Below are positions 46,310 through 55,500 of a stretch of 64,000 nucleotides of DNA, one piece after another (positions within the stretch are counted from its first letter, which is position 1; the number at the start of each line of letters is the position of its first letter). The notes below the pieces were generated by a model that ran no database searches, was not told where the DNA came from, and saw only the letters and a program-made list of their open reading frames with translations. The position numbers and the translations under genes were made by a program. This DNA is from Micromonospora fulviviridis (GTDB taxonomy: Bacteria > Actinomycetota > Actinomycetes > Mycobacteriales > Micromonosporaceae), in assembly GCF_014648395.1 (NCBI RefSeq), contig NZ_BMRA01000006.1, forward strand, positions 97,100 to 161,099, given 5' to 3'.

Positions 46310-47308
46310 TCAGCTCGGGCGGGTCGAGCTGTCGCGCACTTGGAGCCCGGTGCTGAGCATGACGGTCGACGGCAGCCGCGACGGGTTGGCGATCCGCTCG
46401 GTGAGCAGCCCGGCGGCGGCGCGTCCGAGGTCGTACGTCGGCTGGGAGACGGTGCTCAGCGACGGCCGGACCAGGTGTGCCCACGGAATGTCGTCGAATC
46501 CGACGACCCCGACCTCGTCCGGCACCCGGATGCCGCGGTCGACGAGGCATTCGACGGCGCCCACGGTCATCAGGTTGTTCGTGGCGAAGACGCTGTCGGG
46601 CGGGTTGTCGCTGTCGAGCAGCGAGGCCATGGCCCGGTAGCCGCCCTCCTCGCGGAAGTCCGCGTACCGCACCAGGGCGTCGGTCGCCTCCCGCCCGCGC
46701 GCCCGCAGCGCGCGCTGGTAGCCCCGGAGCCGCTGGGCGGCCGTGGAGATCCGCCGGGGGCCGGTGATACAGGCGACTCGCTGGTAGCCGTTGTCGAGCA
46801 GGTGCGTGGTCGCCAGCCCCGCCCCGTGCTCGTTGTCGACGAGCACCGTGTCGATGGTGACGCCGCGCAGCTGACGGTCGATCGCCACGACCGGGATGCG
46901 GGCCTCGAGGAGCCGGTTGATCACCGCCGAGCGGCCAGACGTGGAGATGATGACGCCGGCCATCCGTTCGGCGAGGACCGCCGCGATGTACCGGGACTCC
47001 TTCTCCGGGTCCTCGTCGGTGTTGCACAGGACCACGGAGTAGCCGGCGCTCTGCGCGACGTCCTCGACCCCACGCACCATCGAGGTGAAGAAGGGGTTGC
47101 CGATGTCGGAGATGATGACCGCCCAGAGGCTGGTCTGGCTCAGGCGCAGGTTGCGGGCGACCGCGTTGGGACGGTAGTCGAGGTCCTGCATCGCCTGGTG
47201 CACGCGCGCGGCCATGACCGGATCGACGGTGGTGCGGCCGTTCAGCACCCGCGAAACCGTCGCGGGCGAGACCTGAGCCTGCCGTGCCACGTCGTAGATC
47301 GTCGCCAT
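46310..47308 (-). CDS. LacI-family transcriptional regulator of the sugar locus
   Basis: A 332-residue LacI/GalR repressor. HTH and hinge: ATIYDVARQAQVSPATVSRV at residues 2-21, LDYRPNAVARNLR at ~42-55. The rest is a periplasmic-binding-protein-like sugar sensor (VIISDIGNPFFTSMVRGVED ... TVGAVECLVDRGIRVPDEVG VVGFDDIPWAHL). The ATG at 47308 has GGAGG upstream. It lies inside the sugar locus, convergent with the isomerase and downstream of the GH116/GTPase operon. The four shared operators in front of the kinase and the GTPase/GH172 promoter are its likely targets; its own promoter shows none. Confidence 0.93.
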   Translation of the reverse strand: MATIYDVARQAQVSPATVSRVLNGRTTVDPVMAARVHQAMQDLDYRPNAVARNLRLSQTSLWAVIISDIGNPFFTSMVRGVEDVAQSAGYSVVLCNTDEDPEKESRYIAAVLAERMAGVIISTSGRSAVINRLLEARIPVVAIDRQLRGVTIDTVLVDNEHGAGLATTHLLDNGYQRVACITGPRRISTAAQRLRGYQRALRARGREATDALVRYADFREEGGYRAMASLLDSDNPPDSVFATNNLMTVGAVECLVDRGIRVPDEVGVVGFDDIPWAHLVRPSLSTVSQPTYDLGRAAAGLLTERIANPSRLPSTVMLSTGLQVRDSSTRPS

Positions 47309-47437
47309 TCGCCTCCATCCGGTGGATTCCTACGATGACAAGCCCGACAACGAGTGCCCGCATTCCGTACCCTCGCCGGTGCGGGGACTGCGCATCTTAC
47401 GGGCTGAGAGTGACGGAATAGTCACGGACCTCCCGGC

Positions 47438-47468
47438 CGGCGCTCGACACGAGCCGTGACGAGCGCCG
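47438..47468 (-). terminator. Hairpin after the GH116-family gene
   Basis: CGGCGCTCG and CGAGCGCCG form a 9-bp stem with a 13-nt loop immediately after the stop codon of the glycosidase (minus strand). It separates that operon from lacI. Confidence 0.6.
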
Positions 47469-47474
47469 ACACGT

Positions 47475-50400
47475 TCAGCCGTCGAGCATCACCTGGAGGG
47501 CGTCCCCCCGACCGACCACGACCGCGGCGTCCAAGGTAACGAGCAGGCGCCCGTCCCGGCACGACCAGTCACGCACCGGCAGTGTGCGATTGCGCAGACG
47601 TACCGTCACCCGTGCCGGGGACCGCGTCACCGCCAGGGCGACGCTGGACACCCGGAGGCGGCCGTGCCGGACCTCGAGCGTACCGGTGACGTGCCGTCCG
47701 TGGCGCTCCTGCCGGAAGAGGCCCCACCCCTCCGCCGCGGTGAACGCGGCGGCGAATCTGTCGGGGCTGATCCGGGGCGCGAACCCGATGTGGCCGCGGG
47801 GGCCGTGGTACTCGAATCCGCAGGCCGCGAGGTAGACACCGTGGCTGGCCATGGCCCGGGCGTAGTGGTCGCCGCACTCGATCTCGTTGTACGGGTTGCG
47901 CTTGCCTGCGGCGTACCGGTCGTGCACCGCCCGGGTGAGGGTGAGCGCCTCCTCGACCAGGCCCTCCTGGAGCATGTGCGCCGCGACCTGGTACTCCTGG
48001 CCCGTCCACACCTCGTTGAAGTACATGGCGGCCCAGCTCGCCGGTTTCCCAGCTGCGGTGTCGGCGCCACCGTGCGGCCAGCTGGTCATCAGCATGCCGT
48101 ACTCGTGGTCCATCGCGAACCAGCGGCCGCCGGGGATGACGCTGCCCTCCCGGTAGGCGGCGTGGTCGGGCGTGAAGTTGTACCGGTAGAGGCTCCCCAG
48201 GGCGCTGACGGCCTGCTCCGCCGGCACGACACGGGGGAGCCCGAGCTGACCGGCGAGGCTCTGCCCGAAGAGCTGGTCGATGTGGCACCCCCGATTACTG
48301 TTGATCACATCGGCGTGGGCCGGGTCGACCTGCTGGATGAAGTACTCGCCGTTGAAGAGTTCCGTGGACAGGTGGCGGCTGCCGGAATCGGCGAGGGCCC
48401 GACACCGGTCGGCGAACTGGGGCTGGCCCACCTCGGCGGCCATCGCCGCGCCCGCTCGCAGCGCCGCCACGTACATTCCGGTGATCCAGGCGATCTGGCC
48501 GTACCAGGTGGTGTCGAGCGTGTTCGGCTGCGCGCCGTCGAGCGTGCCGTCCGGGCCCGCGTCGTGTTCCATGATCCATTCCAGCGCGCGCCGGAGCCGG
48601 GACCAGTTCACCCGCAGGTAGGTGTCGTCGGGTGCGGTCAGGTGTTCCCGGTAGCAGCGCAGGATCGTGCCGCACTGCCCGTCGGTGGCCCAGCCCATGT
48701 CGGCCTCGGCGCGGTTGCCGATCTGGCCGGTGTCCGGGTGGAATCCGATGCCGAGGTCCACCCTGCTGCGGGTGTCGCGTTCCAGCTGCGGGAAGAGCCG
48801 GGCGATCGACTGGGCGTAGTTCCATACGTGCTCACAGGTGCCGGCGCAGCAGTACACACCCTCCCAGCCGTAGAACCGTCCGTCGTCGAACAGGTAACAG
48901 GTGTTGGTGGCGAGCGTCGACGCGGGAGCCAGGGTGCGCTCCAGGAACCAATGCGGCAGGGTGGCGTCGGCGTACCAGGTTTTCACCCAGGTGCGGGTGT
49001 CGGCCTCCAGCCGGTCGAGGTCGTGGGCGACGTGTTCCACCACGGCGCGGGCGTCGGCGAACCGGGTCGCGTAGTGCCGGCGCAGGCTGTCCGAGCCGCG
49101 CAGGAAGCCGAGCGACACGCGGTCCGGCACGGGGAAGTGCCAGCCGAGCACGAATCGCACGGTGCGGCTCTGGCCGGGCGCGAGGCGGACCGCGACGCTC
49201 ACCGATCCGGCCTGCGCGGCCAGCGAGCCGTCGACCTCCGTGGGGCCGGCCTCCGCCGCGAACACCTCGTCGAGGCTGTCCCACCCGGCGAGCGACGGAC
49301 GCGCCACCGCCCGGCCGTCGAGCGCGGCGAGGACGAGCGTGCCGTTGTCGGGCACCTGGTCCAGCGGCCGGGTGTCCGTCGGCACGTCACTGAACACGAT
49401 GCGGTCGACGTTGACGTGCCCCCATCCGCCGGTGTCCGCGTCCACGATCTCGATGACCGCCGTGCGGCCCTGGTACGCGGACGCGTTCATCGTCGCCACG
49501 CTGACCGGCTCCGCGTCGCGGCCGGCCACGCTGGCCACCACGGCACCGTCCACCAGGAGGTTCACGCACGTGCTGCTGCGGTGGCTCCCACCGCCCACGG
49601 CCACATTGACGTAGCGGCGCTCGACGGTGAACGGCCGGCTGGTCAGCTTGCCGGTGGCGGCGTCGGCCCGTCCCGAGTCACCGCCGGAGCCGCGGAAGTC
49701 GTGCGACGTCACGAACCGCTGCCCCGATGCGCCGAGATCGCCGAAGCGCTTCATGTAGTCCGGCACCTCGGAGGCCAGCACCGGGCCGGCGCCGAACGCG
49801 GTTCCCTCGACGGTCCAGCCGTCGTAGGTGTCCCGCTCCCAGTCCTCGAACACGATCTCCGGGCGGGGTGCGACGTCGGTGAACACGATGCGGTCGCAGT
49901 TGACGTGGCCCCAGGCCCCGGTGTGGGCGTCGACGATCTCGATGACCGCGGACTTCCCCTCGTATGCGGAGACGTCCAGGTAGACGCTGTGCATCGCCTC
50001 GGCGTTGCGGCCGGTCGCCGTGGCGACCACCGCGTCGTCGACGAGCAGGTTGACGCAGGTCTGGCCGGGGTGGTTGCCGCCGCCGATGGACAGCCGGATC
50101 GACTTGCGCGGGACCGTGAACGGGGCGCTGGTGAGCTTGCCGGTCGGCGCGTCGGCCCGGCCGATGTCGCCGTTGGCCCCGCGGAAGTCGTGCGAGGTGA
50201 CGAGTCGCTGTCCGGTCGCGTTGAGCGGCCCGCCGCCCTTCATGTATCCCGGTATGTCGGAGACCAGAACGGGGCCGGCGCCGAACGCGGTGCCCTCGAC
50301 GGTCCAGCCGTCGTAGCTGTCCCGTTCCCAGTCCTCGAAGACGATGTCGGGACGGTCACCGGCCTCCGCCTGCTCGGCGGCCGAGAACCGGACGCCGCGC

Positions 50401-51158
50401 AGCGACCGGTCGCCGAACGACGCCGACCGCAGGGTGATCCGGCGCTGGGTCCGGGTGTCCAGGCAGGCCGGGTTCTCCACGTACCCGAGCAGCATGGCAT
50501 CCACCGCGCTGTCCGAGGTGTTGTGCAGCGTGTAGACCAGGATCGTGGCAGGCAGCGTCGAGTCCACCACCGACAGCGGAACGAACGGAGAGAACGCCTC
50601 CAGGGTCACCTCGACCGGCGCGTCCCCGCTGCGGTAACGGACCTGGCCGATCGGGTACTGCCCGGTGAAACGCACCTGATCGAAGCCGCTGGCGTCGAGC
50701 GCGCGGGTCTGGACCCGCCCGTCGGACCGGGTCCGCAGCGCGAAACCGTGCCGGACGGGCGAGGCGGGCTGGCGAGGGCTCGCGTACCCGAGGTCGGTGG
50801 TGCCGGCCGCCGGTCGGTTGAAGATGTCCCAGTTCCACAGGCGCCCGTCACCGCCGAGGTACAGCTGGCCGGTGGCGCCACCGCCGACCGGCATGCCGAG
50901 CCAGCGGAGGTCGGTGCCCTCGTAGCTGGTCGGCTCGCCCCGGCGGTACAGCGCCGTGGACCAGTCGGGTGGCAGCGCCTTGTCGACCGGTACGCCGATC
51001 AGCCGATCCTCGGGTACGCCGAGGGCGGCGGCGGCTTCGGCCCGGGAACCGGCGAGCACGGTGCCGGCGGTGACCCCGAGAGAGAGGGTGAGGAACTGCC
51101 GGCGGTTCGGGCTGCAGGCGTTGCCGCCGCAGCACTGGTCGTACGACTGGTGTGCCAT
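47475..51158 (-). CDS. Tat-exported GH116-family glycosidase with two tandem CBM-like modules (candidate exo-beta-D-arabinofuranosidase)
   Basis: A 1227-residue exported protein. The Tat signal PNRRQFLTLSLGVTAGTVLA is at ~17-36, preceded by an unusual CCGGNAC stretch. The GH116 N-terminal beta domain starts with WLGMPVGGGATGQLYLGGDG (~85-104). Two near-identical ~155-residue modules (VFEDWERDSYDGWTVEGTAF and VFEDWERDTYDGWTVEGTAF) follow at ~271-428 and ~433-590. The (alpha/alpha)6 catalytic barrel spans ~730-1130. Glu766 (YGWEGVYCCAGTCEHVWNYA) is the best nucleophile candidate and Asp882 (NTLDTTWYGQIAWITGMYVA) the acid/base, placed by resemblance to GBA2-type enzymes. GH116 includes beta-glucosidases and exo-beta-D-arabinofuranosidases; the neighbours favour the latter. 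It is 15 bp after the GTPase gene, in one operon. Confidence 0.85.
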   Translation of the reverse strand: MAHQSYDQCCGGNACSPNRRQFLTLSLGVTAGTVLAGSRAEAAAALGVPEDRLIGVPVDKALPPDWSTALYRRGEPTSYEGTDLRWLGMPVGGGATGQLYLGGDGRLWNWDIFNRPAAGTTDLGYASPRQPASPVRHGFALRTRSDGRVQTRALDASGFDQVRFTGQYPIGQVRYRSGDAPVEVTLEAFSPFVPLSVVDSTLPATILVYTLHNTSDSAVDAMLLGYVENPACLDTRTQRRITLRSASFGDRSLRGVRFSAAEQAEAGDRPDIVFEDWERDSYDGWTVEGTAFGAGPVLVSDIPGYMKGGGPLNATGQRLVTSHDFRGANGDIGRADAPTGKLTSAPFTVPRKSIRLSIGGGNHPGQTCVNLLVDDAVVATATGRNAEAMHSVYLDVSAYEGKSAVIEIVDAHTGAWGHVNCDRIVFTDVAPRPEIVFEDWERDTYDGWTVEGTAFGAGPVLASEVPDYMKRFGDLGASGQRFVTSHDFRGSGGDSGRADAATGKLTSRPFTVERRYVNVAVGGGSHRSSTCVNLLVDGAVVASVAGRDAEPVSVATMNASAYQGRTAVIEIVDADTGGWGHVNVDRIVFSDVPTDTRPLDQVPDNGTLVLAALDGRAVARPSLAGWDSLDEVFAAEAGPTEVDGSLAAQAGSVSVAVRLAPGQSRTVRFVLGWHFPVPDRVSLGFLRGSDSLRRHYATRFADARAVVEHVAHDLDRLEADTRTWVKTWYADATLPHWFLERTLAPASTLATNTCYLFDDGRFYGWEGVYCCAGTCEHVWNYAQSIARLFPQLERDTRSRVDLGIGFHPDTGQIGNRAEADMGWATDGQCGTILRCYREHLTAPDDTYLRVNWSRLRRALEWIMEHDAGPDGTLDGAQPNTLDTTWYGQIAWITGMYVAALRAGAAMAAEVGQPQFADRCRALADSGSRHLSTELFNGEYFIQQVDPAHADVINSNRGCHIDQLFGQSLAGQLGLPRVVPAEQAVSALGSLYRYNFTPDHAAYREGSVIPGGRWFAMDHEYGMLMTSWPHGGADTAAGKPASWAAMYFNEVWTGQEYQVAAHMLQEGLVEEALTLTRAVHDRYAAGKRNPYNEIECGDHYARAMASHGVYLAACGFEYHGPRGHIGFAPRISPDRFAAAFTAAEGWGLFRQERHGRHVTGTLEVRHGRLRVSSVALAVTRSPARVTVRLRNRTLPVRDWSCRDGRLLVTLDAAVVVGRGDALQVMLDG
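49390..49862 (-). repeat. Internal module repeat, copy 2, in the GH116-family gene
   Basis: About 470 bp encoding residues ~433-590, highly similar at DNA and protein level to the adjacent copy at 49875..50347. Shared segments include GAGPVLASEVPDYMKRFG, TSHDFRGSGGDSGRADA and VNLLVDGAVVASVAGR. Confidence 0.85.
49875..50347 (-). repeat. Internal module repeat, copy 1, in the GH116-family gene
   Basis: About 470 bp encoding residues ~271-428. With copy 2 it forms a tandem duplication of a beta-rich, probably carbohydrate-binding module inserted between the two GH116 core domains. Near-identity suggests a recent duplication or ongoing homogenisation. Confidence 0.85.
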
Positions 51159-51173
51159 GGGTGCTCCTGACGG

Positions 51174-52256
51174 TCAGGCCGGTGCGGCCGGGAGACGGTG
51201 CACGGGGCGGGGGTACGACGGCGCGAACGCGTCCGCCGGGCCGGGTCGGGCGGCAGCGCCGGCCGCGAGGTCGGCGTCGTAGGCGGCGGCCCGTACCAGT
51301 GATTCGAGGTCCTCCGGTGGACAGGTGGCGCGGACGTTGAGCAGCACGGTGGCGTGGGCCACGGGCGGTCCGTCGGGCCCGGTGGGCTCATGCCGCGGCG
51401 GATCACCGGCGGCCACGACGCTCATGCGGATCAGCCCGGCGGGGGACCGGACGGCGACTTTGGCATGACCGATGACGTCTCCCCGCCGGGCGCAGGCGGC
51501 GGAGAGCGATTCGAGGGCGACGTGCGCCCAGCGTCGCGCGGAGAACCCGCCGTCGGCCGAGACCTGCCATACCTGGTTGAGCCAGCTCAGCCGCGCCTCC
51601 GCCGCGGCGTACCGGTCGTAGTCGACGTCCAGGTCCACGTCGCGGCCGCGCGGTGGCTCGCCGGTCCACCGCGCGACGAGCTCGTCGACGTGCTCGCCCA
51701 GGCTCGCGCTGTAGCCGAGGACGTCCGCGCCGGGGTGGCCGCGCCGGATCTGATCGAGGAGCGCGCCGAACTCGGCGCTGGGCAGGGCGTCGGACTTGTT
51801 GACCGCGATGAGGTTCGCCTCGGCGAGCTGGCGGTCGAACAGGTAGCCGAGGTCGCCGTCGAGCACGTCGACGCGCGCCGGATCGACGATCGTGGTGAGG
51901 GGCGCCAGCGTGAGGCGGTCGCCGTAGCGGGCCCGCAGGGGGCGGATGACGGTCGCCTGCAGGTCGGTGCAGCTGCCGACGGCCTCGGCCAGGATGGCGT
52001 CCGCACGCCCGGTGTCGAGCAGGTCCGTCACCAGGTCGGCGAGGTCCTCGAAGCGACAGCAGAAGCAGCCGTCGGTCACCTCGCCGACGTCGGGCACCGC
52101 GTCCCGGGCCAGTTGGGTGTCGACCAGGTCGCTGCCCTGGTCGTTGGTGATGACCGCGACCCGGCCGCCGCGTGCGGTGAGCAGCCGTCCGGCGGCCAGC
52201 ATGGTGGTGGTCTTGCCCGCGCCGAGGAATCCGGTGAGGACGACGAGTCGGGGCAC
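51174..52256 (-). CDS. COG0523 (CobW/G3E) GTPase, putative metallochaperone
   Basis: A 360-residue cytosolic GTPase of the CobW/YjiA/ZNG1 family. Walker A is TGFLGAGKTTTM (residues 8-19), the metal motif GCFCC has Cys64, Cys66 and Cys67 (family CxCC), and NKSD gives guanine specificity. A CobW C-terminal domain follows (FSARRWAHVALESLSAA ... HATVLLNVRA). Family members deliver zinc, cobalt or other metals to client proteins in a GTP-dependent way. Here it is the first gene of an operon whose next gene is the Cys-rich GH116-family enzyme, which suggests a metal-dependent client. Its promoter carries a LacI-type operator. Being a sugar-locus member is unusual for this family. Confidence 0.9.
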   Translation of the reverse strand: MPRLVVLTGFLGAGKTTTMLAAGRLLTARGGRVAVITNDQGSDLVDTQLARDAVPDVGEVTDGCFCCRFEDLADLVTDLLDTGRADAILAEAVGSCTDLQATVIRPLRARYGDRLTLAPLTTIVDPARVDVLDGDLGYLFDRQLAEANLIAVNKSDALPSAEFGALLDQIRRGHPGADVLGYSASLGEHVDELVARWTGEPPRGRDVDLDVDYDRYAAAEARLSWLNQVWQVSADGGFSARRWAHVALESLSAACARRGDVIGHAKVAVRSPAGLIRMSVVAAGDPPRHEPTGPDGPPVAHATVLLNVRATCPPEDLESLVRAAAYDADLAAGAAARPGPADAFAPSYPRPVHRLPAAPA

Positions 52257-52308
52257 GGCTGCCCCCTCCCCAGCGCGCCGCGCGAGCGCGGTGCGCTCTC
52301 GTGAACGA

Positions 52309-52320
52309 GAAATCGTTTGC
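52309..52320 (+). promoter_or_regulatory. LacI-type operator O3 (GTPase/GH116 promoter)
   Basis: GAAATCGTTTGC, in the divergent promoter. Its near end is 53 nt from the GTPase start codon. The extended core CGAGAAATCGTT is identical to that of O1. Confidence 0.65.
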
Positions 52321-52450
52321 TCGGTTCTGTTCGAGGACCATAGGAGTGGCGGATGGAGCTGTCAACGTCGAAGGGCCGCCGACCTCGTCGTGAACATTCA
52401 AGGATTGACCACCGTGCGACGGCTGCCTAACCTGATCGCAACTGCAGCGA

Positions 52451-52462
52451 GAAATCGATTCC
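52451..52462 (+). promoter_or_regulatory. LacI-type operator O4 (GH172 promoter)
   Basis: GAAATCGATTCC, whose near end is 53 nt from the GH172 start codon, the same distance as O3 from the GTPase. The extended core CGAGAAATCGATT combines features of O1/O3 and O2. Confidence 0.65.
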
Positions 52463-52514
52463 TTGTCGCCGTACCTCACGATCCGCCCCACCCACCGATG
52501 TGGAAAGGCGATTC

Positions 52515-55500
52515 ATGACACCCACCACCCGTGTACGACGTACCTCGCCCCGGCGGCTGCTCGGTGCCGCCGCCGCGGCAACGCTCATCGCCGGCTCGGT
52601 CGTCGTCGGTCTCACCGCACCGGCCTCGGCCTCCACCGGATCGACCACCAACGGCCCCGTCGGCTGGGACGTCTACCGCCGGCTGGACCGGCTCCCGGAA
52701 CTCACCGACGGATCCCGGGCCTACCAGTTCTCCAGCTTCGACCGCAGCGGCGGCAACGACGACGGCTTCTCCGGCCGCTACTCGTGCCTGCGCACCAGCG
52801 CCGAGGGCTGCGTCATCGCCGAGGCGACCGGCGCCGGCGAGATCGACTCCATCTGGTTCACCCGCGACGAGGGCAACGTCTCCGCCACGGGCACCATCAA
52901 GGTCGTCCTCGACGGCAAGACCGTGCTCGACGCCAAGCTCCAGGACGTCGTGGACGGCAAGCTCGGTGCTCCCTTCGTCTATCCGGTGGTCGCCAACGCG
53001 GCCCAGAGCTCCGGGGGCGTCTACATCAAGGCGCCCATGACGTACCGCAGCTCGATGCGGGTCACCACCGAGAAGAACCCGATCTTCTACCACGTCTCCT
53101 ACCGCAAGTTCACCACCCCGGACGGCGTCTCCACGTTCGACCCCACCGACCGGGCCGAGGACGTCATCGCGCAGCTCAAGGCCGCCGGCACCCGCGACCC
53201 CAAGCCCGCCCAGCCGGGCGCCGCGACGGCCACGCGCGCCTTCGCCGTTCCCGCGGGCGGTCGGACGACCCTCGCCAGTGGCGTGGGCCCCGGCGCGATA
53301 ACCGCGCTCCATTTGAAGATCCCGCAGCTCGTCGGCGCGCCCGAGCCGATCGCCGACGACGGCCGCGCCTTCGGCGCCGGTGGCGGCAGCGAGTTCACCG
53401 TCGCCGTCGACCCCGGCAACACCGGCGTCCGGCTCACCCGCCGGCTCGACCCGCACATCGGGCACCAGCGGGCGCGGATCCTGGTCGACGGAGCACCGGT
53501 CGCCGAGTGGCCGGCCAACGACCCGGTGCCGTTCGGCACCTGGCTCGACCAGACCGTCGAGCTGCCCGCGAGCGCCACCTCCGGCAAGACGAAGCTGACC
53601 ATACGCAACGAGTTCGTCTCGTCCGACCTGGACATCAACGAGTTCACGTACTGGGTCGACAGCCTCGCCTCCGGCACCGCGAAACGCACCGACACGGTCG
53701 ACCTCGGCCCGGCGCACACCGACGCCGAGGCAGCGCACGGCTACCGGATCACCGCGCAGACCTGGCAGGGCAGCAACACCTTCTCCTACCCGGCCGACGA
53801 CGAGCGCAAGGCCGCCGTCGCCGCGTCCGACGCGGTGCTGCGGGACACCCGGCTGCGCATCTCGTTCGACGGGAAGACCACGGTGGATGCCCCGCTCGGC
53901 GAGTTCTTCGGCACCGGCCTCGGGCTGCACCCCGTCCGGTCCCTGATGTTCGGCGTCGACACGGCGAACACCACGCTGTCGGCCTGGTGGCCGATGCCCT
54001 ACCAGTCGCGCTGGTCAATCGAGCTGCGCAACGGATCCGACGTCGCGATCAAGCCGTCGGTGGCCACGGTGACCACGGCGGGATCCGCCCGCTGGGCGGC
54101 GGCCCTGCGGCCGACCGGCGACACCGGCTACTTCCGGGCGACCGCGACCAGCGCCGACACCACACCGGGCGCGGACCACCTCTTCCTCGACGTCGCGGGA
54201 CGGGGGAAGTTCGTGGGGGAGACCCACACCATGGAGGGGCACATCCCCGCCGGCAACCAGCGCAACTACCTGGAGGGTGACGAGCGCGTCTACGTGGACG
54301 GCGCGCAGAGCCCGAGCATCCACGGCACCGGCACCGAGGACTTCTACGAGAGCGGCTGGTACTTCAACCACGGCACGTTCTCCGCGCCGATGAACGGCAA
54401 CCCGGCCCACGAGGTCGCCGACTACGGTTGCCAGTACGACTGCACCGGGGCGTACCGGCTCACGCTCGCGGAGTCGGTGGCGTTCTCGACCGGACTGCGG
54501 TTCGGCATCGAGCACGGCCCGGGCGACCAGGACCCGGCCCGGTACGGCTCCACCGCGTACTGGTACGGCCAGGACACCCTCGGGCAGCGCTGGACGGACA
54601 CGGTCGATGTGGGCGACACCGCCAGCGAGGCGGCCCACCAGTACGCCTCCGGCGGTGACCGGACGGTGCTCACGGCGACCTTCGAGGGCGACGACGGCGC
54701 ACCCCGACCGGTGACCGACGACGTCCGCGCCTCCACCGGCCCGATCCGGTTCCGGGTGGCCCTCGACGAGGACAACGCGGGCGCGGTCCTGCGCCGGGTC
54801 GGCGACCAGTCGGCCGGGTACCAGTCCGTGGCCGTCCAGGTCGACGGGCGCGACGCCGGCACCTGGTCGCAGCCGCTGGCCAACGCGTCGCACCGGTGGC
54901 TGGAGGACGAGTACCGCCTCCCGGCCGCGCTCACCGGGGGCAGGGACGCGGTGACCGTCACCCTGACGCCGACCGCCGGCGCTCCGGCCTGGTCCGCGGC
55001 CCGGTACGCGGTGCTCAGCCTGGTCACCCCGTTCACCGACGACACGCGGCCGGGCGCGGTCAGCGGGCTCACCGCCACCAGCGGCACGACCAACGCCGTG
55101 ACGCTGGCATGGCAGCAGGCCCAGGACGACGTCTACGCCCCCCGCTACGAGGTGTTCGCCTCCCGCCAGGCGGACTTCACGCCAGGTCCGGGCAACCGGG
55201 TCGGCACCACGACCCGCCCGAGCTTCGAGCACACCGGTCTGGGGCTGCGCGAGACCTGGTACTACCGGGTGCGCGCGGTGGACGCGGCCGGCAACGCCGG
55301 GCCGTACTCGCCGACCGCCTCGGCCAGCACCGGCGACACACTGCGGATCGAGGGCGAATCGCTCCTGCCCGCGGTCAGCGCCGACGCTCCGGCTGATCCG
55401 CAGGGCGACTGCTGCGGCATCCACTGGTCGCAGAGCGCGCAGCTGTGGTTCCACGCCAACGGGCCGAACCAGAGCGTCACCGTCAACTTCACCGTGCCCA

